From Gilliamella sp. Pas-s25 (lineage in GTDB: Bacteria > Pseudomonadota > Gammaproteobacteria > Enterobacterales > Orbaceae), in assembly GCF_009795885.1 (NCBI RefSeq), contig NZ_WTEV01000002.1:124001-188000 (forward strand): a DNA stretch of 64,000 bases, written 5' to 3'. Shown in pieces: positions 30,412 through 39,324 of this stretch. Numbering within the stretch: the first letter of the stretch is position 1; each line of letters opens with the position of its first letter. The translations under genes and the position numbers were made by a program. The notes below the pieces were generated by a model. That model did not search any database and was not told where the DNA came from. It worked only from the letters and a program-made list of their open reading frames with translations.

Positions 30412-30612
30412 ATGATACGTTATTTACCAATTTCTAAATATTGTAGCGAATATGGCGACACGGTAGGTGCTGTAGATAAAAGGCTAAAACGTGGCATTTG
30501 GGCTTTTGGAGTACATGTTTTCCGTGTTGAAGGCATAAAAGAACGTCAGGTAGATATAGTAGCGGTTGATGAATGGAAAGGAAAGGAAAAGCAAAAATGT
30601 CGCGTGGTGTAA
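30412..30612 (+). CDS. Excisionase-like protein
   Basis: A 66-residue basic protein directly before integrase: RYLPISKYCSEYGDTVGAVD, then KRLKRGIWAFGVHVFRVEGI, a winged-helix Xis pattern in which RRGIWxxGVHV is characteristic. It would bend attachment-site DNA and direct excision. ATG 30412 lies eight bases after AAGGAG; a GTG at 30403 is the alternative. It overlaps integrase by 16 bases. Confidence 0.82.
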   Translation: MIRYLPISKYCSEYGDTVGAVDKRLKRGIWAFGVHVFRVEGIKERQVDIVAVDEWKGKEKQKCRVV

Positions 30613-31742
30613 CAATTCGAAAACACGCAAACGTTCAAACATTAATTATCACATTTACGTTCAAAGGTGTTTGCTGTCGTGAACCGCTACGAGGCCTACC
30701 AGTTACGCCATCAAACATAAAATATGCAGAACGGCAAAGAGGTGAAATATTAAATAGTATTGAGCGCGGAACTTTTAATTATGCTGATTTCTTTCCAAAG
30801 TCAAGCAAGCTGAAAATATTCGGCTATTCGAGTAAAGGATTAAAAGTTAAGAGCTATTTAGATAGTTATTTATCTTTATGTGAAAAACGAAAATTATCTC
30901 CATCAACGATCAACGGCTATCAGAAGTGCATTAATGCACTTCATGATCTTCATGATATTTGCATAACTGAATTAACACCAGGAATTATAAAAAATTGGGT
31001 ACAAGAACAAACAACATCAATTAAGACTAAACGTAACAACCTATCTTATCTAAAATCATCTCTTGATGATGCCATTATTGATGGGATAATCTCTATTAAT
31101 CCCGTTCAGTCTGTATCAGTATCTAAATATCATGACAAAAGCACAGAGCAAGATAAAAGTGATTACGTTGTTGATCCTTTCTCGCCTGATGAAGTTAATG
31201 CAATATTACAATGTTGTAGCAATGAACAATGGGAAAATTTATTTAGGTTCGCTTTTGCAACAGGCATGAGGTCAAGTGAGCTTTGCGCATTAAAATGGAA
31301 AAATATCGACTTTATTAAAAACAAAGTACATGTAAATTCTGCTCTAGTAGTTGGAGTTGAAAAAGGAACAAAAACAAAAGCGGGAACTCGTATTATTGAT
31401 CTGGATAATAATGCACTAATAGCATTAGCTAAACAAAAAAAATTTAGTTTTTTACATAATGAGTATGTTTTTTTGGATCCAAAAACAAATAAACAATGGG
31501 AAGGTGCTGATGCAATACGAAAAAAAGCTTGGGTACCAGTGTTAAAACGATCTGGAGTACGCTACCGCAACCCGTATCAAACTAGACACACGTTTGCAAC
31601 ATATCATCTAAGCAACGGTGTTAATCTATTCTGGTTAGCAGAGCAAATGGGCCATAAAGGGCCAGAAATGTTATTCCGGCATTACGGTTCGTACCTTGAA
31701 TCATATGATGGTAATACATCAATCAAAAAAGCATCAAAATAA
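30597..31742 (+). CDS. int: Phage integrase, tyrosine recombinase
   Basis: A 381-residue integrase. The N-terminal arm-binding region starts MSRGVTIRKHANVQTLIITF; a core-binding SAM-like domain follows (LKVKSYLDSYLSLCEKRKLS). Catalytic residues are visible: Arg in FATGMRSSELCALKW, His-x-x-Arg-type motif in YQTRHTFATYHLS (RHT), His in EQMGHKGPEMLFRHYG and the tyrosine in FRHYGS. ATG 30597 lies within xis. The attachment site is 73 bases after the stop. Confidence 0.95.
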   Translation: MSRGVTIRKHANVQTLIITFTFKGVCCREPLRGLPVTPSNIKYAERQRGEILNSIERGTFNYADFFPKSSKLKIFGYSSKGLKVKSYLDSYLSLCEKRKLSPSTINGYQKCINALHDLHDICITELTPGIIKNWVQEQTTSIKTKRNNLSYLKSSLDDAIIDGIISINPVQSVSVSKYHDKSTEQDKSDYVVDPFSPDEVNAILQCCSNEQWENLFRFAFATGMRSSELCALKWKNIDFIKNKVHVNSALVVGVEKGTKTKAGTRIIDLDNNALIALAKQKKFSFLHNEYVFLDPKTNKQWEGADAIRKKAWVPVLKRSGVRYRNPYQTRHTFATYHLSNGVNLFWLAEQMGHKGPEMLFRHYGSYLESYDGNTSIKKASK

Positions 31743-31814
31743 AATGCACGCCCAATGCACGCAAAAAACAAACAAAATAAAAAATCATTATTATTTATAT
31801 TGATATTGAAATCT
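31743..31814 (+). other. Integrase-att interval with ATGCACGC repeats
   Basis: Between the integrase stop and the att core there are two direct copies of ATGCACGC (spaced 13 bases apart) followed by an A/T-rich stretch. Short direct repeats here could be integrase arm sites; this is only a suggestion. Confidence 0.35.
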
Positions 31815-31846
31815 GGACGCGGGTTCAACTCCCGCCAGCTCCACCA
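31815..31846 (+). other. Attachment site: 3' end of ssrA (tmRNA)
   Basis: The 32 bases from GGACGCGGG through CTCCACCA match the T-arm and acceptor 3' end of gammaproteobacterial tmRNA, including CCA. The upstream body of ssrA is absent (phage DNA instead), so this is the displaced half of a duplicated core; an intact ssrA should lie at the left prophage end outside the window. Confidence 0.9.
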
Positions 31847-31892
31847 CTTAGTCCTTTGTCATCCGCATTAAGTTAAATTTATAAATAAATTT

Positions 31893-32075
31893 TTACTTAA
31901 CATACAATTCAGATGTATCTAATTTAAATTCATCATAAATATCAAGTTTTTTCATAATATGCGCTAAAACTTGATTAATAGTTCGCATTCCAACTAATAA
32001 CTCATCCATATAAATATCTGGATGTAATCGCGATGAATTGTAACCTAAGCTTTCCTTTTCTGCTTTACAGCCCAA
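31893..32075 (-). other. Doubtful short open frame
   Basis: A 60-codon frame with a TTG start (HPDIYMDELLVGMRTINQVL, then KKLDIYDEFKLDTSELYV). It has an ordinary codon composition but no clear ribosome site or family. Could be a relic of a gene disrupted next to the att site. Confidence 0.25.
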
Positions 32076-32159
32076 TTCATCGTTTGACGCATAAACTGTA
32101 GAAATTTCTCGCGTTGTTTACAGTAATTTGAGACATGACTGTAATGAATATACATAAAA

Positions 32160-32946
32160 AGCAAAATTAACGCTTTATAACAGACAAGAAATATGGCGTC
32201 TATATCATAAAGAAAAAATAACCGTCACTGATTTAGCTAAACGCTTTATGGTGAGTCGCTAGGCCATTTATAGCGTGCTAAAGAAAGCTCACTTGAAGCT
32301 TTTTGTCCCTTTAACCAGTAAAGAATGAACGTTATAGAACCATCAGTTATGGTATTAAATGTCTGGTTAAAGTTAAAAAATCTATTGAAGATAAATTAAG
32401 ACGGCAAGCTAAACGCTATAACAAACCTATCCGGGTGAAATGCTACACGTTGACACCAAAGGTTTACCGTTACTTAAAAATGAAACGCAACAGCAAACTA
32501 GAGACTATTTATTTGTCGGCATTGATGATTTTTCACGTGAGCTTTATGCAGGTATTTACTCTGATAAATCCCAATTTAGCTCAGCACAGTTTTTACAAAA
32601 TGAGGTGTTAGCCCAATGTCCTTATACCACTACATGTATTTATTCCAATAATGGACGTGAATATCAAGGCACCTGCTAACCCCAATTTGTTAAAATGTAT
32701 CATAACCATCATATTAATCAAAAATTTACCAAACCCGCCTGCCCACAAATGAATAGAAAGCCGAAAGAGTAATACGCACTTTGAATTGAGATGTGGCATA
32801 ATCAGCAAATATTTAGCGACTCAAAAGATAGAAAACAAAAGCTTAAACACTTTATTAATTTTTATAATACAGTTAAACCGCATAAAGCGATTTCGGGGAA
32901 AACACCTTATGAATTTTTAGAGGATTATTTTAGCTATGAAGTGTAA
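32160..32946 (+). pseudogene. IS481-like transposase remnant
   Basis: Decayed DDE transposase gene. Readable pieces in shifting frames include an N-terminal helix-turn-helix (EKITVTDLAKRFMVSR, then an in-frame stop), the core (LFVGIDDFSRELYAGIYSDK, first catalytic Asp), and CIYSNNGREYQGT (second Asp region degraded to NN). At least three frameshifts or stops are present. A closely related fragment occurs at 34863-35003. Confidence 0.75.
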
Positions 32947-32966
32947 ACAACTCGGTGTTTTCCTAC

Positions 32967-33060
32967 ACATTAAATAATATGACGCCGATTGAGTATAAAA
33001 CCCTAAAACAAGCAGCCTGATTTTCTACGTCAGTTTTGTACTAACATGGGGTATCTACAC
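32967..33060 (+). mobile_element. Right-end fragment of an IS3-family element
   Basis: About 94 bases closely matching the last part of the IS3 element at 34770-34863 (end of orfB, then GGGGTAT and TACAC terminal inverted repeat). The rest of this copy is missing, so it marks an earlier insertion followed by deletion or recombination. Confidence 0.7.
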
Positions 33061-33099
33061 TTCGTTATCGTAAATTTTAAAAAATAAGGAGATTTTACA

Positions 33100-33666
33100 A
33101 TGAAAACACTAATAATTTATTCTCATCCATATGAGCAGAGCTATAATCATGCCATTTTAAATAAAACTATATCACTTTTGAAAGAAAGTGGAAAAGATTT
33201 TGACATTATTGATTTATATAAAGACGGTTTTAGTCCCGTATACACTAGTGAAGAATTAAAATTATTTAGTACGGGACAAACAACAGATCCTTTAGTAGAA
33301 AAATATCAAAAAATGATAATGGATGCATCCGATATTGTATTTATCTTTCCTATCTGGTGGAATGATTTGCCAGGAATCTTAAAAGGTTTTATTGATAAAG
33401 TCTTTAAGAAAAATTTTTCTTACGTTGATACTCCAACAGGCGTAAAAGGAAAGATTCGCAATATTCATTCAACTACAGTTTTGACTACTTCATCATCTCC
33501 CACATGGTTTATTCGTTTCTTTGCTGGGAATGCCATTAAATCTGTTTTTATTAAATCAACTTTGAAACAATTAGGAATTAAGAATGTGACTTGGAAAAAT
33601 ATGGGACAAATTAGGACAGCTTCTCAAGAGAAAAGACAACTATTTTTGAAAAATATTAGATTGTAA
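33100..33666 (+). CDS. NAD(P)H oxidoreductase, flavodoxin-like fold
   Basis: A 188-residue Flavodoxin_2 (MdaB/KefF-like) protein. FMN site motifs are MKTLIIYSHPYEQSYNHAIL at the start and FIFPIWWNDLPGILKGFIDK in the middle (WW-x-xPxxLKG). VLTTSSSPTWFIRF supplies the third loop. AAGGAG precedes ATG 33100. It reduces quinones or other electrophiles using NAD(P)H. It is an intact gene isolated between IS fragments. Confidence 0.85.
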   Translation: MKTLIIYSHPYEQSYNHAILNKTISLLKESGKDFDIIDLYKDGFSPVYTSEELKLFSTGQTTDPLVEKYQKMIMDASDIVFIFPIWWNDLPGILKGFIDKVFKKNFSYVDTPTGVKGKIRNIHSTTVLTTSSSPTWFIRFFAGNAIKSVFIKSTLKQLGIKNVTWKNMGQIRTASQEKRQLFLKNIRL

Positions 33667-33741
33667 TGTGTAACTATCCCATAAAATAGTACAGCAAAAA
33701 AGTAGAAAATTCTCTATGATAAAAGTAAAGGGGATTTAATT

Positions 33742-33999
33742 ATGAAAAAAATGACTGAACATCAAATCGTCGCTATTTTAAAAGAAGCTGAAGCGGGTAT
33801 TCCCGTTAAAGAACTCTGCCGTAAATATGGCATGGGTAATTCAACTTTCTATAAATGGCGGGAAAAATACGGCGGAATGGAAATTTCGGATATCAAACGC
33901 TTAAAGGAGCTGGAGGCTGAAAACCGTAAGCTTAAGCAGATGTTTGCCGAGCTGAGCTTAAAATCCCAGCTTCAGGAAGAAATTATAAAAAAGCTTTAG
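33742..33999 (+). CDS. IS3-family transposase OrfA
   Basis: An 85-residue OrfA: helix-turn-helix (HQIVAILKEAEAGIPVKELC, RKYGMGNSTFYKWREKYG) then a leucine-zipper helix (LKELEAENRKLKQMFAELSL). The gene ends at an A-rich run (AAAAAAG) where a -1 ribosomal frameshift would fuse it to OrfB. GGGGAT lies upstream of the ATG. Confidence 0.9.
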   Translation: MKKMTEHQIVAILKEAEAGIPVKELCRKYGMGNSTFYKWREKYGGMEISDIKRLKELEAENRKLKQMFAELSLKSQLQEEIIKKL

Positions 34000-34860
34000 T
34001 GCCCACAAAGGCACGTAAAACGTGGGCACAGCAACTACAACAAAATCATTTAGTTACTATTGCTATGAGTTGTGCCATTGTTGGCTTAAGCCGTTGTGCT
34101 TACTATTATCAACCTAAGTTACAGGATGATTCGGTGATTATTTCGGTGTTGAATGCTATCACAGACCGGCATTTACGCTGGGGCTTTCCTAAATGCTTTA
34201 ATCGTATCAGAAAGCTCGGCTATAAATGGAATCATAAACGGGTGTATCGGGTGTATTGTGAATTAAAGCTTAATCTCAGGGTAAAGCGTAAAAAACGTAT
34301 CTCCCCACGAACACCAGAAAAGCTATTGGTTCCTAATAAACAAGGTGAATGTTGGTCAATGGATTTTATGAGTGACAGTAGTGGTAATCAACGTCGCTTT
34401 AGGACATTCAATGTCATCGATGACTTTAATCGTGAGGTGCTAGGCATTGATATTGCAGTAAGCTTACCGGCAGGGAGAGTTACCCGTTACTTAGATAAAT
34501 TGGCTGAATATCATGGGTATCCATTAAAAATACGAGCCGATAATGGACCGGAATTTACAGGAAAAACCTTTATAAACTGGGCTAAATCACATGATATAGC
34601 CATTGATTATATTGAGCTCGGCAACCCATATCAAAATGGGTATATTGAACGATTTAATCGCATCTATCGCACAGAGGTACTAGACTTATATCTATTTAAT
34701 AATCTGGAACAAGCAAGAAAGATAACCGAATAATGGCTAACCAGTTATAACAACGAAAAACCTCATGAAGCATTAAATAATATGACGCAGATTGAGTATA
34801 AAACCCTAAACAAGGAGTATTATTTTCTACTTGAATCTTGTACTAAGTTTGGGGTATTTA
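33999..34860 (+). pseudogene. IS3-family transposase OrfB with premature stop
   Basis: Integrase-core transposase. DDE residues are seen in GECWSMDFMSDSSGNQRRFR (D), LKIRADNGPEFTGKTFINWA (D) and PYQNGYIERFNRIYRTEVLD (E). A TAA at 34731-34733 interrupts the frame after ARKITE; reading on gives WLTSYNNEKPHEALNNMT, the normal C-terminus. The lost part is the short conserved tail, so the protein is probably impaired. Confidence 0.85.
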
Positions 34861-34862
34861 CA

Positions 34863-35003
34863 CGTGAGCTTTATGGGGTCATATACCCCGATAAATCCCA
34901 ATTTAGCTCAACACAGTTTCTACAAAATGATGTATTAGCCCAATGTCCTTATATCATTGAATGTATTTATACCGATAACGGACGTGAATATCAAGGGACA
35001 GGT
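34863..35003 (+). pseudogene. Second IS481-like transposase fragment
   Basis: Homologous to 32537-32672 (ELYGVIYPDKSQFSSTQFLQ, CIYTDNGREYQGT) and less decayed, retaining the TDN catalytic pattern. Only the middle of the gene is left. It starts exactly at the right end of the IS3 element. Confidence 0.7.
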
Positions 35004-35030
35004 TGTAACCACCCCATAAAACAGCACAGT
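35003..35030 (+). mobile_element. Left-end remnant of an IS3-family copy
   Basis: TGTAACCACCCCATAAAACA resembles the left terminus of the IS3 element at 33668, in the same orientation. No transposase follows. Confidence 0.55.
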
Positions 35031-35109
35031 TTTAAGACTGCTGCTAAGATAGCATTTCATTGCTTTTCAAATATGTTAAAATGCAAATAAATTAGGATAA
35101 GGAAATAAT

Positions 35110-35679
35110 ATGATAACAATTAATATGTTAACTCAGAATCAAAAGCTATCTGATTTTGAAGATGTCATCGCGTTCTTTGATAAGATTTATGAGTGTATCC
35201 CTTGCGAATCAGAGCTAAGCACAAAACTGGATCGAAATGCTTTCTATGCTTTTGTTGTCATTCATACCATTAGTCATTGGCAAAGTGATGGTTGGTGTAA
35301 TCTTTTATGGAATTATGCTACAGCAAAATATGTTGTACCAGCAATGAAAGCAGTAAATTTACCGCAAATTGCAGATGCTTTTGAACAAGTAGAACAAACT
35401 TATCCCTTTTCCTATTCAGAATGTGAAAATGAGAAAGAATTATGTAGTTTAGGCAATTTTATTGAAAACCCACGGCAAAAGCGCAAATACATTTCGTCAG
35501 AAAGGTTACTAGCCATGTCAGATGAACAACGTCAAACCTATTCAAAAAATTTTCTCGCTAAATTGCAAATATTAGATGAGTTAGTTACACCCTTATGGGA
35601 TTATCAAGCACCCGAACAAGAAATTTGGCAACCTGTCATTGATTTTATAAATCAACATATAGAAAAGCAATCTATATAA
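35110..35679 (+). CDS. Hypothetical DMP19-like protein
   Basis: A 189-residue protein. The segment LDRNAFYAFVVIHTISHWQS then DGWCNLLWNYATAKYVVPAM resembles the DMP19/DUF4375 layout (conserved aromatic helix pair around a variable G-W/F-x-Y region), known for a DNA-mimic protein in Neisseria. The match is weak. AAGGAA precedes ATG 35110. It is an intact gene downstream of IS debris. Function not established. Confidence 0.5.
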   Translation: MITINMLTQNQKLSDFEDVIAFFDKIYECIPCESELSTKLDRNAFYAFVVIHTISHWQSDGWCNLLWNYATAKYVVPAMKAVNLPQIADAFEQVEQTYPFSYSECENEKELCSLGNFIENPRQKRKYISSERLLAMSDEQRQTYSKNFLAKLQILDELVTPLWDYQAPEQEIWQPVIDFINQHIEKQSI

Positions 35680-35879
35680 CGATTTAATCAAACCAGATTT
35701 TCATTATTTATTTCACTTGCTCCAATATGGTTATAAGTGTGATAAAGGACTATATAACACGCCAATTTCTGACAAAAGTAAAAGGCAGTCACAAACAACT
35801 ACCTTTTACTATCTTTATTGAGGTATAACTTTTGTGGGAAATGTAAACATATCCCCGAAATATCCAAACTAATATTAAT
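35680..35879. other. Gene-free interval with inverted repeat
   Basis: Contains arms AGTAAAAGG (35777-35785) and CCTTTTACT (35802-35810), a 9-bp inverted repeat that could terminate either neighbour, and a short frame with no start. Nothing else identified. Confidence 0.35.
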
Positions 35880-36407
35880 TTATTTTGCTTTTTCAGTACT
35901 ACACACTAATTTAGCAAGTGTTCCTTGATGCTGATCTTGGGTGTCAACTGCCCAACAAGTTTTCAGTGATGCATCAATAGGCTTTGTCAATTGTACTTCG
36001 TTATTGTAGTTATAATTACAGCTAGCCCAAAAGCTCAGTTTATTAGTATCATCACTGCTCTCTAACAACCAAACTGCCTGATATTTTTTCCCATTTATCG
36101 TTGCGGGCTTGGGTTTTATTCGTTTTGCTGAATCAGTTGATTTTCCGGAATATACTTCAACTTGATTGAGTCGAATAAGAGAGCTGGTGTGAGCGATATC
36201 TTCTGGCAAAATTAAACCATTAATTTTATTCTTATCATAGCCTTTTTCAGACACTTCCCAGCCTTCAGGCACAACTTCTAGTTCAGGTTTAGCATATTTT
36301 ATTTTTACCGATTCGGGACAAACTATCTCTTGATTTGCATTAGCTGAACGGCAAAGACTCCCCCCCATTACGACAATTGCAGCTAGACTTAAAATTTTAC
36401 CTTTCAT
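35880..36407 (-). CDS. STY0301-like exported protein, copy 1
   Basis: A 175-residue exported protein: signal peptide (LSLAAIVVMGGSLCRSANA, cleavage before NQEI) and a mature part with IVCPESVKIKYAKPELEVVP, PEGWEVSEKG and FWASCNYNYNNEVQLTKPID, the CP...P-GW...C-x-Y pattern of STY0301-family proteins. Four cysteines could form two disulfides. It is a paralogue of the next gene. Function unknown; periplasmic or secreted. Confidence 0.7.
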   Translation of the reverse strand: MKGKILSLAAIVVMGGSLCRSANANQEIVCPESVKIKYAKPELEVVPEGWEVSEKGYDKNKINGLILPEDIAHTSSLIRLNQVEVYSGKSTDSAKRIKPKPATINGKKYQAVWLLESSDDTNKLSFWASCNYNYNNEVQLTKPIDASLKTCWAVDTQDQHQGTLAKLVCSTEKAK

Positions 36408-36530
36408 GTTTGCTATTCCTTCTTAATCTTATAAAAAATGCAATGATTTCTAATAGTTAATATCATTTTATTAAGTTAAATGCATTAGACTATTAACTAT
36501 CTAAACCAAGGCTATTTTTGCTATCTAACT

Positions 36531-37058
36531 TTATCCGATGTTAGAGCTTAAACTAACTTTATTTTCACGTTTAGAATATGATTGTCGACCTTCATGTATT
36601 TTTTTATCGCAATTTAGTTTTACTTTCATATTACCTTTTGCATCTTTTGAAGAGATTACCCAGCAGGTTTTCATAGTCGGATCGATGTGTTTTATCAGGC
36701 GAACCCGATTACGTGAATAAGAACAATTAAACCAATAACCAGTATCATTAGGTGTATCATAACGAGTATCAACACTCCATGAATCCTTATATTTTTTACC
36801 TTTAATGGTAGTTGTAAAGGGTATCATCTGTCCTAAATTCACTGGTTTACCATGGTATACTTCACCACTATCAACTCGCAACAACAGATTTTTTTGTTCG
36901 AATATTTGCCACCCTTCAGGTAATGTTTCTAATTCGGTGGGGATAGCGTTTACCTGAACAGAATCAGGGCAAGTTATCTCATAAATTGCATTAGCTGAAA
37001 GGGGCATACAAGCTCCAGCTAATAATATTATGGCAATACTAAAAATTTTTCCTTTCAT
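36531..37058 (-). CDS. STY0301-like exported protein, copy 2
   Basis: Also 175 residues, with signal ends ACMPLSANA, then ITCPDSVQVNAIPTELETLP, PEGWQIFEQ and YWFNCSYSRNRVRLIKHIDP. It shares the signal peptide start (MKGKI) and spacing with copy 1, so the pair arose by tandem duplication; sequence divergence is considerable, showing the event is old. The C-terminus is longer and basic. No promoter was resolved. Confidence 0.7.
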   Translation of the reverse strand: MKGKIFSIAIILLAGACMPLSANAIYEITCPDSVQVNAIPTELETLPEGWQIFEQKNLLLRVDSGEVYHGKPVNLGQMIPFTTTIKGKKYKDSWSVDTRYDTPNDTGYWFNCSYSRNRVRLIKHIDPTMKTCWVISSKDAKGNMKVKLNCDKKIHEGRQSYSKRENKVSLSSNIG

Positions 37059-37656
37059 GTTAACTATTCCTTTTTAATTATAAAAAACACTATTTTTAGT
37101 GTTGAATAATATAACCTTTTTTAAAATTTAAGTCATTAATCATTTATATTAGGTGATCAATTGTGGATTAAGTACATTATTACAAACCCAACTTGTTTTG
37201 TAATTCATGCAGGATTAAGTATTGCTGCTATATTGGTGGGCGCAATTGCTCTTGAGCTGGAGAAACTTTTCTTTGATGATTTAACCTTAATTTGCCAATA
37301 ATCATGCTTTCATCCCTAAAAGCATATAACGATAGGTGGTTCAGTTAGTTTAACCTATCCACTCGTATTTATAGAATATGATTGAAGACAATCAAGATGC
37401 TGAGGCACTAAAGATAAGATAAAGATAAAAAACACCTGAACATAAAATCAATAAAGCAGTCCTGATTATATGACTTTTCATGTTTTGACAGGATATTAAT
37501 ATTATTTGATGATAGCGTAAAATTTTTATACGGTATTCGTGTAATGTTTAATGACAAAAAGCCATTAAAAAATACATTATATATTTTAGTGTGTTATAAG
37601 TGATAAGTGCAGTAATTATTGGCTCTACTCGCTCTCACCGATAGAGCCAAAAAGTA
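37059..37656. other. Gene-poor interval
   Basis: No intact gene. A short stretch on the plus strand near 37170-37300 reads as a hydrophobic peptide (HAGLSIAAILVGAIALELEK) without a convincing start, possibly a relic. Arms TTGGCTCTA and TAGAGCCAA (about 37619-37651) form a hairpin just after the carbonic anhydrase gene; it lacks a T-run on the minus strand, so its terminator role is weak. Confidence 0.4.
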
Positions 37657-38394
37657 TTAATTAACTATCACACGACCATTTAAAGGCTGGATTGGACGGT
37701 TGTTATCATGATGCATGATTGAGTGGAATTTTTCAATTTGTTTGGCAGACACGCTACTTTCTTGTTCTAACACAATCCATCGAACACCTTCAGAGCAAGG
37801 TGGCGTTGTCAAAGATCCACTAAAGCGATAAAAATCTAACCTATTCGGTAATAAAGTCTTAATATCGACAGGCTGATTTAATGCTGCTGTACCCCCTTCT
37901 TCTTCTGGCATTTGTTGCCAAGCTTTCGCCAATTCAGGGTTAGCTTTTCCCTTATTAAACATCAGGCCGATAACCGTTAAGTCGCCCTTGTCGTTTTTAT
38001 AAACAAAGTGAGCTTCCATCGGAAAGGGTTTACTTTTAATCATATTTTCGCTTGGTGCATGAAAATGGAATTGTTGTAACGTAAAGATTTCATTATCAAT
38101 TTCTAAGGTATTACCTTCGTTAACATTGATTTGAATGGTATGACCGTTGTTGATGATTTCTTGCTTGCTGGGTTTAAACACCAGTTTAAGTTTATCATGG
38201 TGCGTTTTTAGTGCATGTTCAATATTGATCGGCGATTGATTTTTGCCATTTTCACAGGTTGAAAATTCAGGTGAAAGTTTTCCCCAATTTTCGGGTTTAA
38301 ATTCGCCTTCATAATCCCAATGCGGAGCAGGCTCTACAGCAGCACAAGATAAACTGGTTGCCATTAAGGCTGCAATGATTATATTAAATTTCAT
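37657..38394 (-). CDS. cah: Periplasmic alpha-carbonic anhydrase
   Basis: A 245-residue alpha-class carbonic anhydrase interconverting CO2 and bicarbonate in the periplasm. A signal peptide (IIIAALMATSLSCAAVEPAP) precedes the mature enzyme WDYEGEFKPENWGKLSPEFS. Zinc ligands are the two His of FHFHAPSEN and the His of MEAHFVYKND. QSPINIEHA and the late SGSLTTPPCSEGVRWIV motif are conserved. The cysteines in STCENG and PPCSEG would form the usual disulfide. Full length. Confidence 0.93.
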   Translation of the reverse strand: MKFNIIIAALMATSLSCAAVEPAPHWDYEGEFKPENWGKLSPEFSTCENGKNQSPINIEHALKTHHDKLKLVFKPSKQEIINNGHTIQINVNEGNTLEIDNEIFTLQQFHFHAPSENMIKSKPFPMEAHFVYKNDKGDLTVIGLMFNKGKANPELAKAWQQMPEEEGGTAALNQPVDIKTLLPNRLDFYRFSGSLTTPPCSEGVRWIVLEQESSVSAKQIEKFHSIMHHDNNRPIQPLNGRVIVN

Positions 38395-38787
38395 GTTGAT
38401 TTTACGTTAGAAAGTTGTTTAGTGGATACCAAATTATACGCCACAAAAAACCACCTTACTACAATCACACATCATCACTTTTTGATATTTTTATAAAAAA
38501 ATCGTTTGACATTTATACAAAAAACTAGCTAAAAAATAACCTGTTTTGTTTGGTACTAATTTTACTCAATTTTTATTATGATAATATCTAATTGTTTATG
38601 TTGAGTAACTTTTTACAGCTTAAGCATCGTCAGTCGGGGAAGTGCTTTTTGATTTTCCGTCATTAAAGCGCAAAGCTCGCAGGCTCTGCCTGCGCCCCCC
38701 AACTGACACGCGGGAGCTGTTCTTTGATAACTTGATCAACAACAGTCATATAAGCACCACCGCGTTCTAAAGACTAAGAACTAAATG
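38395..38787. other. Gene-free interval with GC-rich hairpin
   Basis: Mostly A/T-rich, except about 38660-38725, which is GC-rich and contains CGCAGGC/GCCTGCG (38678-38694, loop TCT), a perfect 7-bp hairpin. The compositional jump suggests imported DNA, possibly an end of a mobile element. No gene. Confidence 0.4.
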
Positions 38788-39009
38788 CTAAAAGCTAAGG
38801 TCAGTACAAATAACACCGAAGTCATCAATGGGGTCATCGTTGTAGATTACATCGTAGTCCTCTCCTTCGACAACAAGCTTGTCGCCATAGTCAGAATCTA
38901 TAGCGAAGACGTTAGCGTGGAAACCTTCATCTAATACTCGCCTCTTTGATGCTATCTTTACTTTACTCAGATGTTCAAATTTATTCCTAACAAAGCCCAA
39001 ACTCGCCAA
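38788..39009 (-). pseudogene. Orphan protein fragment of foreign origin
   Basis: A 73-codon frame starting at TTG and lacking a ribosome site. The second half is acidic and well formed (GFHANVFAIDSDYGDKLVVE, then EDYDVIYNDDPIDDFG). Base composition is higher in GC than its neighbours. It resembles the end of a small phage-type protein (perhaps filamentous-phage derived), but I cannot name the family. Located beside the GC-rich hairpin. Confidence 0.35.
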
Positions 39010-39324
39010 ACATCCATACTTGCCGTGCTAATCTCGCTTAATTGTCGACACATTCTAGCGCGGTAAAAGGGCAGCTATATTGACCTTACAATATTATGAG
39101 AATATTGTTTGACTATAAAAACCGTTTATTTATCAAGTTGATTTTAATTAATATTTAAAAATAACTACCATGATAACATTCAATCCAATTGTGATCATTT
39201 TAATTTCTTTTAGCAACTCATTAATTTTATAAGAAGATTAAAGAATTAAATACATATCCCAAAAAACGTGGTTTTAAGCGTATTTGTTATAACAAAAAAA
39301 TAAATAGGTAGGTATTTTAAGATA
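39010..39324. other. A/T-rich gene-free interval
   Basis: Nothing coding seen. The stretch is very A/T-rich and borders the tRNA-Asn terminator. Confidence 0.4.

Larger units (their letters stand above)
1..31846. mobile_element. Lambdoid prophage with contractile tail, right-hand part
   Basis: Contiguous phage gene set bounded on the right by a tmRNA-end attachment site and continuing past the left edge of the window. Late structural and lysis genes, replication genes and Cro are on the minus strand; CI, the early left operon, excisionase and integrase are on the plus strand, so the two blocks diverge at 20869-20968. The head module is HK97-like while the sheath, DUF2635 and Gp37-like proteins are Mu-like, a mosaic known from SfV-type and Pasteurellaceae myoviruses. 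No frameshifts were seen in the essential phage genes, so it may still be functional; completeness cannot be judged because baseplate and tail fibre genes lie outside. Confidence 0.93.
33668..34863 (+). mobile_element. IS3-family insertion sequence
   Basis: About 1.2 kb bounded by imperfect inverted repeats: left GTGTAACTATCCCA and right (complement) GTGTAAATACCCCA. It carries orfA and orfB in overlapping frames. The orfB frame contains a nonsense codon, so transposition is probably lost unless supplied elsewhere. Flanking target duplications were not identified. Confidence 0.8.
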
